This document shows positions 53,926-61,756 of a stretch of DNA of 64,000 nt, piece by piece. Made by a program: the position numbers and the translations under genes. The stretch's first letter is position 1; the number at the start of each line of letters is the position of its first letter. This DNA is from Candidatus Kryptoniota bacterium. Lineage in GTDB: Bacteria; Bacteroidota; Ignavibacteria; Kryptoniales; JAKASW01. Below the pieces are notes generated by a model, which was not told the origin of the DNA, made no database searches, and saw nothing but the letters and a program-made list of their open reading frames with translations. Location of the stretch: NCBI GenBank assembly GCA_024641705.1, contig JAHECO010000010.1, positions 1 to 64,000 of the forward strand. The letters are read 5' to 3'.

Positions 53926-55098
53926 CTAGAACCCACACTGCAGTTCCACCTCAGCCATACCCCTATTATTCTGCGTCATCTCGTTCTGCATCATGAGATA
54001 ATCGGCCTGAAGCTTCACCGATGGGACAAAGAAGTAGTTTGCTCCGACGGCATAAATGCGAGTGGTCGATCCGCACGCACTCTCATCGGAATTGTAGACA
54101 TCATACCTCACGACCGCCTGTAATGCCTTGCGGACCAGAAAGCAGGAGGCTTGAGCATACCAGCCGCTTCTGTTGATCGCCCCGTCCTTTCCAGCGATGT
54201 ATTCACCGGCCAGATTCAGCGACTGATAATCATATCCCAATTCCACGCCAAAACGTGTCCTGGCATGTTCCGATGGTGGGCTCTCCCACATGTCAAAGCC
54301 GTCGTAAAATGAGCCCCCGAAGTCCAGGCCGGCAAGAGGATGCAGAACAATTCTCCCGCAGATATCCTTCGCGTTGTTGTTGTCGACAGTATTAATCCCT
54401 GAACCATCGAACACTCCGACGGCGTACTGCAAGAGACAGCTGCCATCCTTGTTAAGAGCGCTTCCGCTCAGTTGTATCCCGACATCGCGTCCGTTCTGGT
54501 TCCCAATCACATCCCCGCTGCGGGAGGACAAAGACTCTACAACCCGGGCGCGGTCGATGAATTCGAGTGTGCCGGAGGAATTCAGGCTCTCCCGCGAGAG
54601 GGGAATCTTGAATTGGCCGGCGGCCACGCTGAGAAAAGTGAAAGGCGAGAAAGTGACATATGCGTCGAGCACTTTCGGGGAGACAGCAAGATCAGCCTGG
54701 ACCAGGTATTGCCACTCTTTCGCCGGTTCACCGCCGAGACTGAACCTGATTCGCCTTAACTCTGCGCCGCTGTTCTTCCCCGCTTCCGGCTGAGGACTCT
54801 TCACCAGGAACTGGATGTAACCTTTGAGCTGGAATTGTTTTCCCGACGCGATCGCGAGTCCGTCCGGCGAAAGTTTCCGGGCGGGCCGAAGTGAGTCGCT
54901 TCGTGACGAATCAGGGGCGATTTCAATGGAGGTTCCGGCTGGTCTGGCGTTCGCTTCGCCAACACCGACGAAGCCCAGCGCGAGAAGCAGGATGAATGCA
55001 ACCCGCAGAAAGGACCGAGACCGGGCTGTCCCTTCTGTGATTACGGATTTTCGGGAAAGGCTGCGGTGTCGACATAGGAGCCAGGTGATGCACGCCAT
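53926..55098 (-). CDS. Phosphate-selective porin O/P-like outer-membrane protein
   Basis: 390 residues; signal peptide about 30-50 (VAFILLLALGFVGVGEANA), preceded by an unusually long basic N-terminus, so the true start may be further in. The barrel has family hallmarks: LKGYIQFLVKSPQ, LRRIRFSLGGEPAKEWQYLV, LDAYVTFSPFTFLSVAAGQF, KIPLSRESLNSS and a final Phe. OprO/P-type porins form anion channels; next to qmoC it may admit sulfate, but this is inference. Confidence 0.8.
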   Translation of the reverse strand: MACITWLLCRHRSLSRKSVITEGTARSRSFLRVAFILLLALGFVGVGEANARPAGTSIEIAPDSSRSDSLRPARKLSPDGLAIASGKQFQLKGYIQFLVKSPQPEAGKNSGAELRRIRFSLGGEPAKEWQYLVQADLAVSPKVLDAYVTFSPFTFLSVAAGQFKIPLSRESLNSSGTLEFIDRARVVESLSSRSGDVIGNQNGRDVGIQLSGSALNKDGSCLLQYAVGVFDGSGINTVDNNNAKDICGRIVLHPLAGLDFGGSFYDGFDMWESPPSEHARTRFGVELGYDYQSLNLAGEYIAGKDGAINRSGWYAQASCFLVRKALQAVVRYDVYNSDESACGSTTRIYAVGANYFFVPSVKLQADYLMMQNEMTQNNRGMAEVELQCGF

Positions 55099-55145
55099 CC
55101 CATCACCTGTCAGGAAGTGCCCTCGGCCCCTTGATCATCGTCGCA

Positions 55146-56330
55146 TCAAGCCGATGCGGAGAGCCGGCTCGGAGCGGTCAACTCGTCACCGGAATACTCC
55201 CGCGCCCTGCTCCTAACCGCGGCCACGTAAATCGCAAGCGGCCGATAGAGCAGATGCGCCCACTTGCCGAACGGGACTTCCACGACCAGCATGGGGACAA
55301 CTATGACGAGGTGGATCATGTAAGTAAGGTATGTCGGCATAGGCATATCGAGGACCCGGAAGAGGTGGAGCAGAATGCCGGTGAGCGCCGCGAGGAGGAG
55401 TAGTATGGGAAAGAGCCAGTCAGAGAAGTGACTGAACCGGTGCATTCCGCTGCCCTTCCTCATCCGGTCTAAAACAATCCATGCCGTAGACACGAGTAGA
55501 ACTGCCGTTGCATAGTAGCCGAGTAAGCTCGTCCAATGTATGCTGCTGTCGTTTACCTGGAACCAGGGAAGAAAGACGACGACGAGCGTAAACATGATCA
55601 CATATCCGCTGACAAGAAAAAGGTGACGTACCCAGTTCCTCATCCCTTCGCTGCTGCCGCATTCCTTCCATCGCTTCTGTGTAAGAAACTGCACGATCAG
55701 ATGAGGAAACTGCGTGATGTAGAACCTGAGCGGGATCTTGTCGTCGCGAGTCAACCACGCGAACATGCGTGCAGCGTTGCTGAGCAGCAGCAAAGCGAGC
55801 GTGACCGCCATTATCCTGTCACCCAGGTCCACGATGCCAACGGGAGCGAACCTGTCCAGCATGACGTTCGAAAGTGCCGCGGGCCCGGATCGGCTCAGCA
55901 GTCCGAATCCGAAACCGGCGGGGAGCGTAAACGCGAGCACTATCGCGGCAGCCACCGCGGCAAGGACACCGATCTCCCAGTACACCGAACGGTACAACAG
56001 TCGGGACAGCCCGGTCCAGTCGTACTGTGAAGTCAGGTATCTCCGCATTGCCATCATTGTCTCGCCGGGATCGGCCTGCCGGGGACACCTCTTGGAGCAG
56101 TCGCCGCAATAGAAACAGAGCCAGGGCGCCGGATCTTCAAGCAGCCGGTCCTTCAAGCCCCACTGAGCCAGCAGCATCTGTTTGCGCGGGAAGCCGTACT
56201 CCCCGTCCGAAAGGGAGCAGACGGCTGTGCAGGTCGCACACTGAAAACACTTCTTGACGTCTTCGCCGCCGTTCTCCTTGAGATGATTTATGAATTGTAA
56301 ATCGGGCCTTATCGCTTTTCTATTCGTCAT
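55146..56330 (-). CDS. qmoC: Quinone-interacting membrane-bound oxidoreductase subunit QmoC
   Basis: 394 residues. N-terminal HdrC-like ferredoxin domain with two cubane motifs, KKCFQCATCTAVC and CFYCGDCSKRCPRQADP; then a six-helix HdrE/NarI-like cytochrome b domain (about 115-375) with several His residues in helices (FPHLIVQFL, NWVRHLFLVSG, HRFSHFSDWLF, ILLHLFRVL) that can ligate heme b. QmoC takes electrons from menaquinol and, through QmoAB, drives AprBA. Its gene lies after the YkgJ gene and is not next to qmoB, unlike the usual qmoABC order. Confidence 0.9.
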   Translation of the reverse strand: MTNRKAIRPDLQFINHLKENGGEDVKKCFQCATCTAVCSLSDGEYGFPRKQMLLAQWGLKDRLLEDPAPWLCFYCGDCSKRCPRQADPGETMMAMRRYLTSQYDWTGLSRLLYRSVYWEIGVLAAVAAAIVLAFTLPAGFGFGLLSRSGPAALSNVMLDRFAPVGIVDLGDRIMAVTLALLLLSNAARMFAWLTRDDKIPLRFYITQFPHLIVQFLTQKRWKECGSSEGMRNWVRHLFLVSGYVIMFTLVVVFLPWFQVNDSSIHWTSLLGYYATAVLLVSTAWIVLDRMRKGSGMHRFSHFSDWLFPILLLLAALTGILLHLFRVLDMPMPTYLTYMIHLVIVVPMLVVEVPFGKWAHLLYRPLAIYVAAVRSRAREYSGDELTAPSRLSASA

Positions 56331-56343
56331 GGATGGTGCTTCT

Positions 56344-57129
56344 TCAGCTTTGTTGTGGTTTCACTCGCATCGTCTTCTCGCCAAAAAGACAGTATTTCAA
56401 CCAGCCGAATCCGAATTTCAGCAGTTCTTCGTCATCCTTCTTGATATCGTTTATCGTCTCTTCGTCCACGTCGAATCGTTTCAGGAACGTACTCCCGAAC
56501 ACGAATTCTCTGAACTTGTCGATGTTGTAACAAACGGTGTAGAACATTTCCAGTTTGGCAGGAGTGAGTTGCTTCTTCTCTTTGAAGTAGTCGTGCAATG
56601 ATATCTCCTTGAACAACTCCCCGTTCGCGGAATAGCTCTCGACTTCCTGGGCGTCCATCCACTCATCTACCGTCCAGCTCTTCGGTTCCAGATGCCCCTT
56701 GCAGACGGGTTCCTCTATAACGAAATAAAACTCACCGTTCTCCCCGCTTCCGGCATCCTTCGGGGATGCGACTCCGAGCGGGAACATCCGGCAGGACCAG
56801 GGTCTGTCTTTGTACACTGAACAGCCGTGTGGCCCCACAAACGGACACGATTTGTTCTCGTCGTCTTTCATCTTCAGCATCACGACGGGATGGTTCTGGT
56901 TCCCGTCGATCGGGAGGATAGTGAAACGATCGAGGAATTCCTGTGAAGAGACCCCGAGGTTGTTCTTCAGGCGGATGATGTCGTACGGGGTCAGGAAGAT
57001 GTTGACGTCTGTGCAGCACATGTTGAAACAGCTTATGTTCGAGTGGCAGTTGAACTTGAACACGCTTTCCTTCGTCAGTCTCGGAAATTCCTTCAGCACC
57101 GCTTCTTTCAGGTTCTCCAACTCTTTCAT
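56344..57129 (-). CDS. YkgJ family Cys-cluster protein
   Basis: 261 residues. The N-terminal FNCHSNISCFNMCCTD, then CPFVGPHGCSVYKDRPWSCR with FPLG, form the CxxxC...CC...C...C cluster of the YkgJ/UPF0153 family, thought to bind iron or zinc. The C-terminal 120 residues are charged and helical. Its start overlaps the zinc-ribbon gene by 4 bp and its stop is 13 bp before qmoC, so it belongs to the apr-qmo transcript. Perhaps assists metal-cluster assembly in AprB or Qmo; that is inference. Confidence 0.85.
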   Translation of the reverse strand: MKELENLKEAVLKEFPRLTKESVFKFNCHSNISCFNMCCTDVNIFLTPYDIIRLKNNLGVSSQEFLDRFTILPIDGNQNHPVVMLKMKDDENKSCPFVGPHGCSVYKDRPWSCRMFPLGVASPKDAGSGENGEFYFVIEEPVCKGHLEPKSWTVDEWMDAQEVESYSANGELFKEISLHDYFKEKKQLTPAKLEMFYTVCYNIDKFREFVFGSTFLKRFDVDEETINDIKKDDEELLKFGFGWLKYCLFGEKTMRVKPQQS

Positions 57130-57407
57130 GGTGTCTTTTCCCGGCCTTCCTGTTCGATAATCGAATCCTTCATCGCATCCTTCGACCAGACCGGCAGTGG
57201 CCCGCTTTCGCCGTTCTCCGGGTTAAGCCGGTATCTGTACGAGATGTTCTGGTTGAATTGTTTTCTCATCCACTCCCAGCCGCGCACGAAATAGGGGCAT
57301 TCGTCGTTGAAACAGACGTACTGGATTTCGGTACCCCACGAAGACTCGGGTGGGCAGCGCCACTTTTTCATCGGCTTTCCGCAATGCGGGCAATCTTCGG
57401 ATTTCAT
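57126..57407 (-). CDS. Zinc-ribbon protein linked to APS reductase genes
   Basis: 93 residues with DCPHCGKPMKKWRCPPES at the start and VCFNDECPYFVRGWEWM in the middle, giving CxxC...C..CxxxxC; the remainder (SYRYRLNPENGESGPLPVWS) is a conserved-looking tail. I recall similar 'ogr/Delta-like zinc finger' proteins beside aprA/qmo in Desulfobacterota. Probably an accessory factor. ATG 57407 has a weak ribosome-binding site; it overlaps the ykgJ start (ATGA). Confidence 0.8.
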   Translation of the reverse strand: MKSEDCPHCGKPMKKWRCPPESSWGTEIQYVCFNDECPYFVRGWEWMRKQFNQNISYRYRLNPENGESGPLPVWSKDAMKDSIIEQEGREKTP

Positions 57408-57423
57408 GTCTTCAGAGAGAGAA

Positions 57424-57570
57424 TTAGTGGAACATCACGTCATCCGGCGGCAGGTCTCCGATCAGCGAGCGCCCGGGAAGGTGAAGTCCTTCGAGGGGCG
57501 TTTCCCAGCCGCCTGATAATTCAAAGGCCCCAGAGGGGAACGGTTGTTGCCGTTCCCCTCCGAATATCAT
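57424..57570 (-). CDS. Possible 48-residue protein between aprA and the zinc-ribbon gene
   Basis: ATG 57570, with AAGGGGG just upstream (two bases before the ATG, which is tight), opens a 48-residue frame ending TAA 57424. The C-terminal half, GGWETPLEGLHLPGRSLIGD then LPPDDVMFH, has the composition of a real conserved protein and fills the gap between aprA and the next gene. Against it, an 11-bp perfect hairpin lies inside its first codons. No family is recognised. Confidence 0.4.
   Translation of the reverse strand: MIFGGERQQPFPSGAFELSGGWETPLEGLHLPGRSLIGDLPPDDVMFH
57533..57560 (-). terminator. Perfect 11-bp hairpin after aprA
   Basis: GAGGGGAACGG-TTGTTG-CCGTTCCCCTC (plus-strand reading), 56 bases past the aprA stop. 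No long U-tract follows on the minus strand. It may partly terminate, or protect the 3' end of the highly expressed sat-aprBA message, while allowing some read-through to ykgJ-qmoC. Confidence 0.6.
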
Positions 57571-57615
57571 CTCCCCCTTGGTGGTCTGGAGAAAGAGGCC
57601 TTTTCGGAAGCATTT

Positions 57616-59490
57616 CTAATCGACTATTGAGATAACCGGTTTCGAGAACACTTCCCATTTGTTATCCTTCGGTATCCACTTCATGTTGACAAAGACCTTC
57701 CAGTCTCTCTCATCCATTGAAGGGGTATCAGACCGGAAGTAGTAGCCGGGCCAGCGTGTTTCCTGCCTGAACAGGATCGCTCTCACGTGGGCTTCGGCCT
57801 GCCACATCCTGTGGATGTTCTCCCAGCATCTCATCAGTTCATGAAGGTCTTCTGCTGCCAGCTTCTCGGAGTCTTCCTTCAAATACTGCAGAAGCTCCAG
57901 GCCTTTCTCGAGGAGGGCCTTGTTTGTCTTGAACTGTGAAGAGACGCCGCCGGCATACTCGTCCATGATCTTCTGCAGCCTGAACATGAACATCTTGGGC
58001 TTGATGTAATTGGGATTCACGTTCGGGTCCGTAGATGTCTTGCCAAACTGGCTGTATGCATCGAGCGGCTTCAGTATCTCGGCCTTCAACGCGTCGATCT
58101 GCGCCTGGTCGATGTTCTTCGATGCCGGGTGGTCGACGATGTAGTCGATTGCCGACTTCGCGGCTATTCTTCCCTCGGTGAACGAGCCGGAGGAGAACTT
58201 GTGGCTGGAAGCGCCGGATGCATCGCCCGCGCAGAAGATACCGTTGACCGTCGACATATTGGGATAACCCCAGAAGTAATCCTGCGGGGCTATATCCTTC
58301 GGACCGCTGACCCACGCGCCCGATGCGCCGGAATGTGAGCCGATGAAGTAAGGTTCCGCGGCTGCAATCTCGGACGGCTTCTCTTCGGGGGCCGTGTTCG
58401 TGCCTGCCCACAGGATCGCCTGCGACACTGTCATATCCAGGAAATCCTCCCAGGCTTCGGCTTCGAGCTCTTTCAGCTTTTTCTTGGCAGCCTTCTCGTC
58501 GCCGGACTCAGACGCGATCTTCGTGATGGCCTCTTCGGTTCTCATGTAGATCGGGCCTTTTCCGTCCATGACATCCATCATCATGAGCCAGTTGCGAAGG
58601 TTTGCCGGAACAGGTTTCACCTTTCCGTACGGGACCCACTTCTGCAGCTCGTCGCTTCTCTCGACCATGTAATTGCCGCCGAGTCCGTTCGTGGCTCTCG
58701 ACTTGAACAGCAGGAACCAGGCGCCGACGGGTCCGTAGGCATCCTTGAAGCGCACAGGGATGAAACGCACTTCCTGGCATGTCATTTCCGCGCCGGCCTT
58801 GAGCGTGAAATAGGCGCTCGAACCGGAGTTCCACGGCGGATACCAGGCGCGACCTAAGCCTTCACCGGACGACCGGGGTTTGAATACGTGCACGGCTCCG
58901 CCCATCGCCACGAGCACCGCCTTCGCCTTGAACACATATAACTTCTCTTCGCGAACGCTGAACCCGACGGCTCCGACGCAGACATCGCCGTCCATTATCG
59001 GCCCGACGATGAAGATTCTCTCGTAAATATTCTCAGCGCCGAGGGCGTTCTTCGCGGCTTCTGCGACGATGACCTTGTACGACTCACCGTTTATCATCAG
59101 CTGCCATCTTCCCTCGTGGACGTAGTTTCCGCCTTCGTCTTTCCAGATCGGCAGTCCCCACTTCTCGAACAAGTGGACCGACGAGTCGACATGACGTGCG
59201 ATATCGTAGACCAGGTCCTCGCGGGTGATTCCCATGAGGTCGCTTCGGACATACTTGACGTAGTCCTCGACGGTATTCTTCCCGTCCTTCAGGCCCACGT
59301 ACTGATTGATGGCGGAGAGTCCCATCGCCACGGCGCCGCTTCTATCGACCGCCGCTTTATCGACGAGCGTGACCTTGAGACCTTTCGGTTTCGCCCAGTG
59401 GGCGGCCTCAACTGCCGCGCCGCAAGCAGCCATGCCGCCGCCGACTATTAGCAGATCGGTCTCCACCACTTCTGTCTTGAAATTCGCCAT
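57616..59490 (-). CDS. aprA: Adenylylsulfate (APS) reductase alpha subunit
   Basis: 624 residues, FAD-containing catalytic subunit that reduces APS to sulfite + AMP, or the reverse. FAD-binding TDLLIVGGGMAACGAAVEAA at the N-terminus, DRSGAVAMGLSAINQYVG, HEGRWQLMINGESYK, then CQEVRFIPVRFKDAYGPVGA and GSHSGASGAWVSGPKDIAPQ near the active site, GIFCAGDASGASSHKFSSGS in the fumarate-reductase-like C-terminal FAD part. The start ATG 59490 has GGGAGG 11 bases upstream and lies 16 bp after aprB. Residues alone do not tell sulfate reducers from oxidisers. Confidence 0.96.
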   Translation of the reverse strand: MANFKTEVVETDLLIVGGGMAACGAAVEAAHWAKPKGLKVTLVDKAAVDRSGAVAMGLSAINQYVGLKDGKNTVEDYVKYVRSDLMGITREDLVYDIARHVDSSVHLFEKWGLPIWKDEGGNYVHEGRWQLMINGESYKVIVAEAAKNALGAENIYERIFIVGPIMDGDVCVGAVGFSVREEKLYVFKAKAVLVAMGGAVHVFKPRSSGEGLGRAWYPPWNSGSSAYFTLKAGAEMTCQEVRFIPVRFKDAYGPVGAWFLLFKSRATNGLGGNYMVERSDELQKWVPYGKVKPVPANLRNWLMMMDVMDGKGPIYMRTEEAITKIASESGDEKAAKKKLKELEAEAWEDFLDMTVSQAILWAGTNTAPEEKPSEIAAAEPYFIGSHSGASGAWVSGPKDIAPQDYFWGYPNMSTVNGIFCAGDASGASSHKFSSGSFTEGRIAAKSAIDYIVDHPASKNIDQAQIDALKAEILKPLDAYSQFGKTSTDPNVNPNYIKPKMFMFRLQKIMDEYAGGVSSQFKTNKALLEKGLELLQYLKEDSEKLAAEDLHELMRCWENIHRMWQAEAHVRAILFRQETRWPGYYFRSDTPSMDERDWKVFVNMKWIPKDNKWEVFSKPVISIVD

Positions 59491-59506
59491 AACTATTTAA
59501 ACCTCC

Positions 59507-59950
59507 CTAGTGCCTTAGTGTGACTACTTCTGGAAGACCCAAAGATTCTGGTTCGGTGAAAAGCACCGGACTCTTGAGGTCAGCATTGTTTGTTTTCCAT
59601 CCACCGTCCGGTACAACTTTACCTTCTTCCGTCGTCCGTATCGGGAATTTGAATCTCTTGAGCGTACCGTTGCGGAACTTGATCGTCCACATTATCGAAT
59701 CGGTACTCCTCATCGGCGTGACTGTTGCCCCGAGCGGGACGAAATCGGCATAACCGCGGACTTCTATCGCCTGTGTCGGGCAAATCTTCACACAGTTGTA
59801 GCATTCCCAACACATTTCAGGTTCACGGTTGTAAGCCTTCATCAGGTCTCTGTTCAGCGCCATCAAGTCATTAGGACAAATGTGCTGGCAGGCAGTCTTG
59901 TCGAGTGCCTTGCATCCGTCGCATTTATCAGGGTTCACATAACTCGGCAT
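59507..59950 (-). CDS. aprB: APS reductase beta (iron-sulfur) subunit
   Basis: 147 residues with two [4Fe-4S] motifs: KCDGCKALDKTACQHICPND (with the insertion typical of AprB) and MCWECYNCVKICPTQAIEV. The C-terminal tail (SPVLFTEPESLGLPEV) wraps around AprA in known structures. It passes electrons from Qmo to the FAD of AprA. AAGGAG lies eight bases before ATG 59950. Upstream of aprA in the same transcript. Confidence 0.96.
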   Translation of the reverse strand: MPSYVNPDKCDGCKALDKTACQHICPNDLMALNRDLMKAYNREPEMCWECYNCVKICPTQAIEVRGYADFVPLGATVTPMRSTDSIMWTIKFRNGTLKRFKFPIRTTEEGKVVPDGGWKTNNADLKSPVLFTEPESLGLPEVVTLRH

Positions 59951-60009
59951 GAAATGTCTCCTTTACGGTTTCACTTGATTGATAGAATTTCTGAGAATTC
60001 AATGAACTC

Positions 60010-60142
60010 ACAAACTCTAAACAATGTTCAAAGCTCGAAATCCTGCATGCCCGGGAGATCCCGGCTCTTCCTAAGCTTGAAACTGTCGCGTACTGATTTT
60101 TGAACATTTGAATTTGTTTAGGATTTCGTGTTTAGAGTTTAG
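60010..60142. repeat. Degenerate inverted repeats of GTTTAGAG/TTTGAACATT words between sat and aprB
   Basis: CAAACTCTAAACAATGTTCAAA (60010-60031, split here as CAAACTCTAAAC and AATGTTCAAA) is answered by TTTGAACATT (60099-60108), a TTGTTTAGG word and GTGTTTAGAGTTTAG (60128-60142). CCGGGA-GAT-CCCGG makes a small hairpin at 60051-60064. The region separates sat from aprB and may fold into an mRNA structure. Confidence 0.55.
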
Positions 60143-60153
60143 AATTGGTTCCT

Positions 60154-61395
60154 CTATTTCTTGGCGTTCCCGGAGGTATCACCGGTCGCATATTGGTGCA
60201 TCTTGATTTCCACTTTCTCTTCCAGCTTCGAATAGTAATCGCGCAGTACCGCAAGCACCTCGGGGCGACTGAACTCCGGAGGCACATCCTGTCCTTCCGA
60301 CAAGGCTTTGCGAAGAGCCGTACCACTCAGGAACAGTCTGTCTTCCTTCTTGTGCGGACATGTCTTCATCGATGCCATCCCTCCGCACTTGAAGCACCAG
60401 AACGTCCAGTCTATCGGAAGCGGCTTCAGAAGAAGCGCATCAGGCGGTATCTCGAAGAAAATCTTCTGCGCATCGAACGGGCCGTAGTAATTTCCCACGC
60501 CGGCATGATCGCGTCCGACGATAAGATGCGTGCAGCCGAAGTTCTGCCTGAACAGGCCGTGCAACAGCGCTTCCCTCGGTCCCGCGTATCTCATGTCCAG
60601 AGGATATCCGCCGCACAAGACCGAATCCTTGACGAAGTAGTTGTCCACGAGGACATTTATGCACTTCGCTCTGACCTCGGCCGGTATGTCGCCGGGTTTC
60701 AGCTTCCCGACAAGCTGGTGGATGTACAGGCCGTCGCTCACCTCGAGGGCAATTTTGGCCAGGAATTCGTGCGACCTGTGCATCGGATTGCGAAGCTGGA
60801 GCGCCGCTATCGTCCGCCAACCCTTCTCCGCGAACATCTTCCGGCTCTCTTCCGGCCTCTGGTACAATCCCGCAAACTCCGTCGGGAACGTGCTCTCGGA
60901 CAGTACCTTTACCGTTCCGCCTATGTTCCACTCCTTCTGCTGCATCACCATCTTCACGCCGGGATGCTCCGGGTCGTCGGTGGTGAACACCTGCTTGCAT
61001 TCGAAGCCCTTGTCGATCTGGTACTTGTCCTCGACCTTCATCGTACCCATTACTTCTTCCGTCTCGTCGCTGACAAGCGTTATCTCCTGACCGACCTTCA
61101 GCGATTTCGCGTCCTCGTCCGTTACGGACAGCGTTATCGGGATCGGCCAGAACAGGCCGTTCGACATTTTCATATCGGAGCAGACGCCCTGCCAATCGTC
61201 GTGCCCCATGAAACCGATCAGCGGAGTGAAGCCGCCTATCCCGAGCATTATCAGGTCGCCGGTCTCCCGGCTCGTCATGCAGATCTTCTTAAGGCTTTCT
61301 GCCTTCTTAAGCTCTTCTTGCTTTTCCTTTCCGCCCAAAAGAAGCACTTTCAGCTTGTCGCTTCCGTGCGGTCGTATCAAATTGGCTCCTGGCAT
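60154..61395 (-). CDS. sat: Sulfate adenylyltransferase (ATP sulfurylase), dissimilatory type
   Basis: 413 residues, homo-oligomeric Sat: ATP + sulfate to APS + pyrophosphate, or the reverse in sulfur oxidisers. Active-site motifs [14 protein letters not shown] (QxRNPxHxxH) and [20 protein letters not shown] are intact. A Cys/His cluster, [17 protein letters not shown], is the structural zinc site seen in archaeal and dissimilatory Sat. No APS kinase domain. Start ATG 61395 follows AAAGGGA. First of the sat-aprBA run, with a 361-bp upstream region that should hold a promoter. Confidence 0.96.
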   Translation of the reverse strand: MPGANLIRPHGSDKLKVLLLGGKEKQEELKKAESLKKICMTSRETGDLIMLGIGGFTPLIGFMGHDDWQGVCSDMKMSNGLFWPIPITLSVTDEDAKSLKVGQEITLVSDETEEVMGTMKVEDKYQIDKGFECKQVFTTDDPEHPGVKMVMQQKEWNIGGTVKVLSESTFPTEFAGLYQRPEESRKMFAEKGWRTIAALQLRNPMHRSHEFLAKIALEVSDGLYIHQLVGKLKPGDIPAEVRAKCINVLVDNYFVKDSVLCGGYPLDMRYAGPREALLHGLFRQNFGCTHLIVGRDHAGVGNYYGPFDAQKIFFEIPPDALLLKPLPIDWTFWCFKCGGMASMKTCPHKKEDRLFLSGTALRKALSEGQDVPPEFSRPEVLAVLRDYYSKLEEKVEIKMHQYATGDTSGNAKK

Positions 61396-61756
61396 AATTT
61401 CCCTTTCGTTAAAGAATATTATGTTTGTCGTTCTGTATTCTGAGATTTACTGAAGATGCCTTCAGCCGTTTTGTTCTGCGGGATGAGTATCGAGTTCTCA
61501 TCGAACCCTTTATAAGTTCTTCTCTTTCCTGATACACAAGCCGGGATGTGCTTCGGAAAATCCCGCCCGACATTTCAGAACTCTGCCGATACACATCGTA
61601 CCAACTCCAAAAAAACATATCGGAACGCAGAAGGAGAATCAACGAGGACACGATGTTCTGTAATCAAGCTGTTGGTGTTTCAAGCCTCGGTCCGGACCGC
61701 ATAACTCAGCATCTTCGGCACGTTATCTGCGCCCTTAGATGATTCCACTCTTCGCA
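61396..61756. other. 361-bp region between qmoB and sat
   Basis: Probably holds the terminator of qmoB and the promoter of sat-aprBA. An AT-rich stretch (CATAATATTCTTTAACG on the minus strand) lies just before the sat ribosome-binding site. CGGTCCGGACCG at 61688-61699 is a perfect 12-bp palindrome, a possible operator. Frames inside are not convincing. Confidence 0.45.

Noticed and set aside
60145..61443. Long plus-strand frame of over 430 codons opposite sat
   Set aside because: Arg/His/Leu-rich shadow of the sat codons with no family likeness; sat is certain.
61409..61651. 80-codon minus-strand frame between qmoB and sat
   Set aside because: Low-complexity Ser/Arg-rich product, no ribosome-binding site, and lies in the expected sat promoter region.
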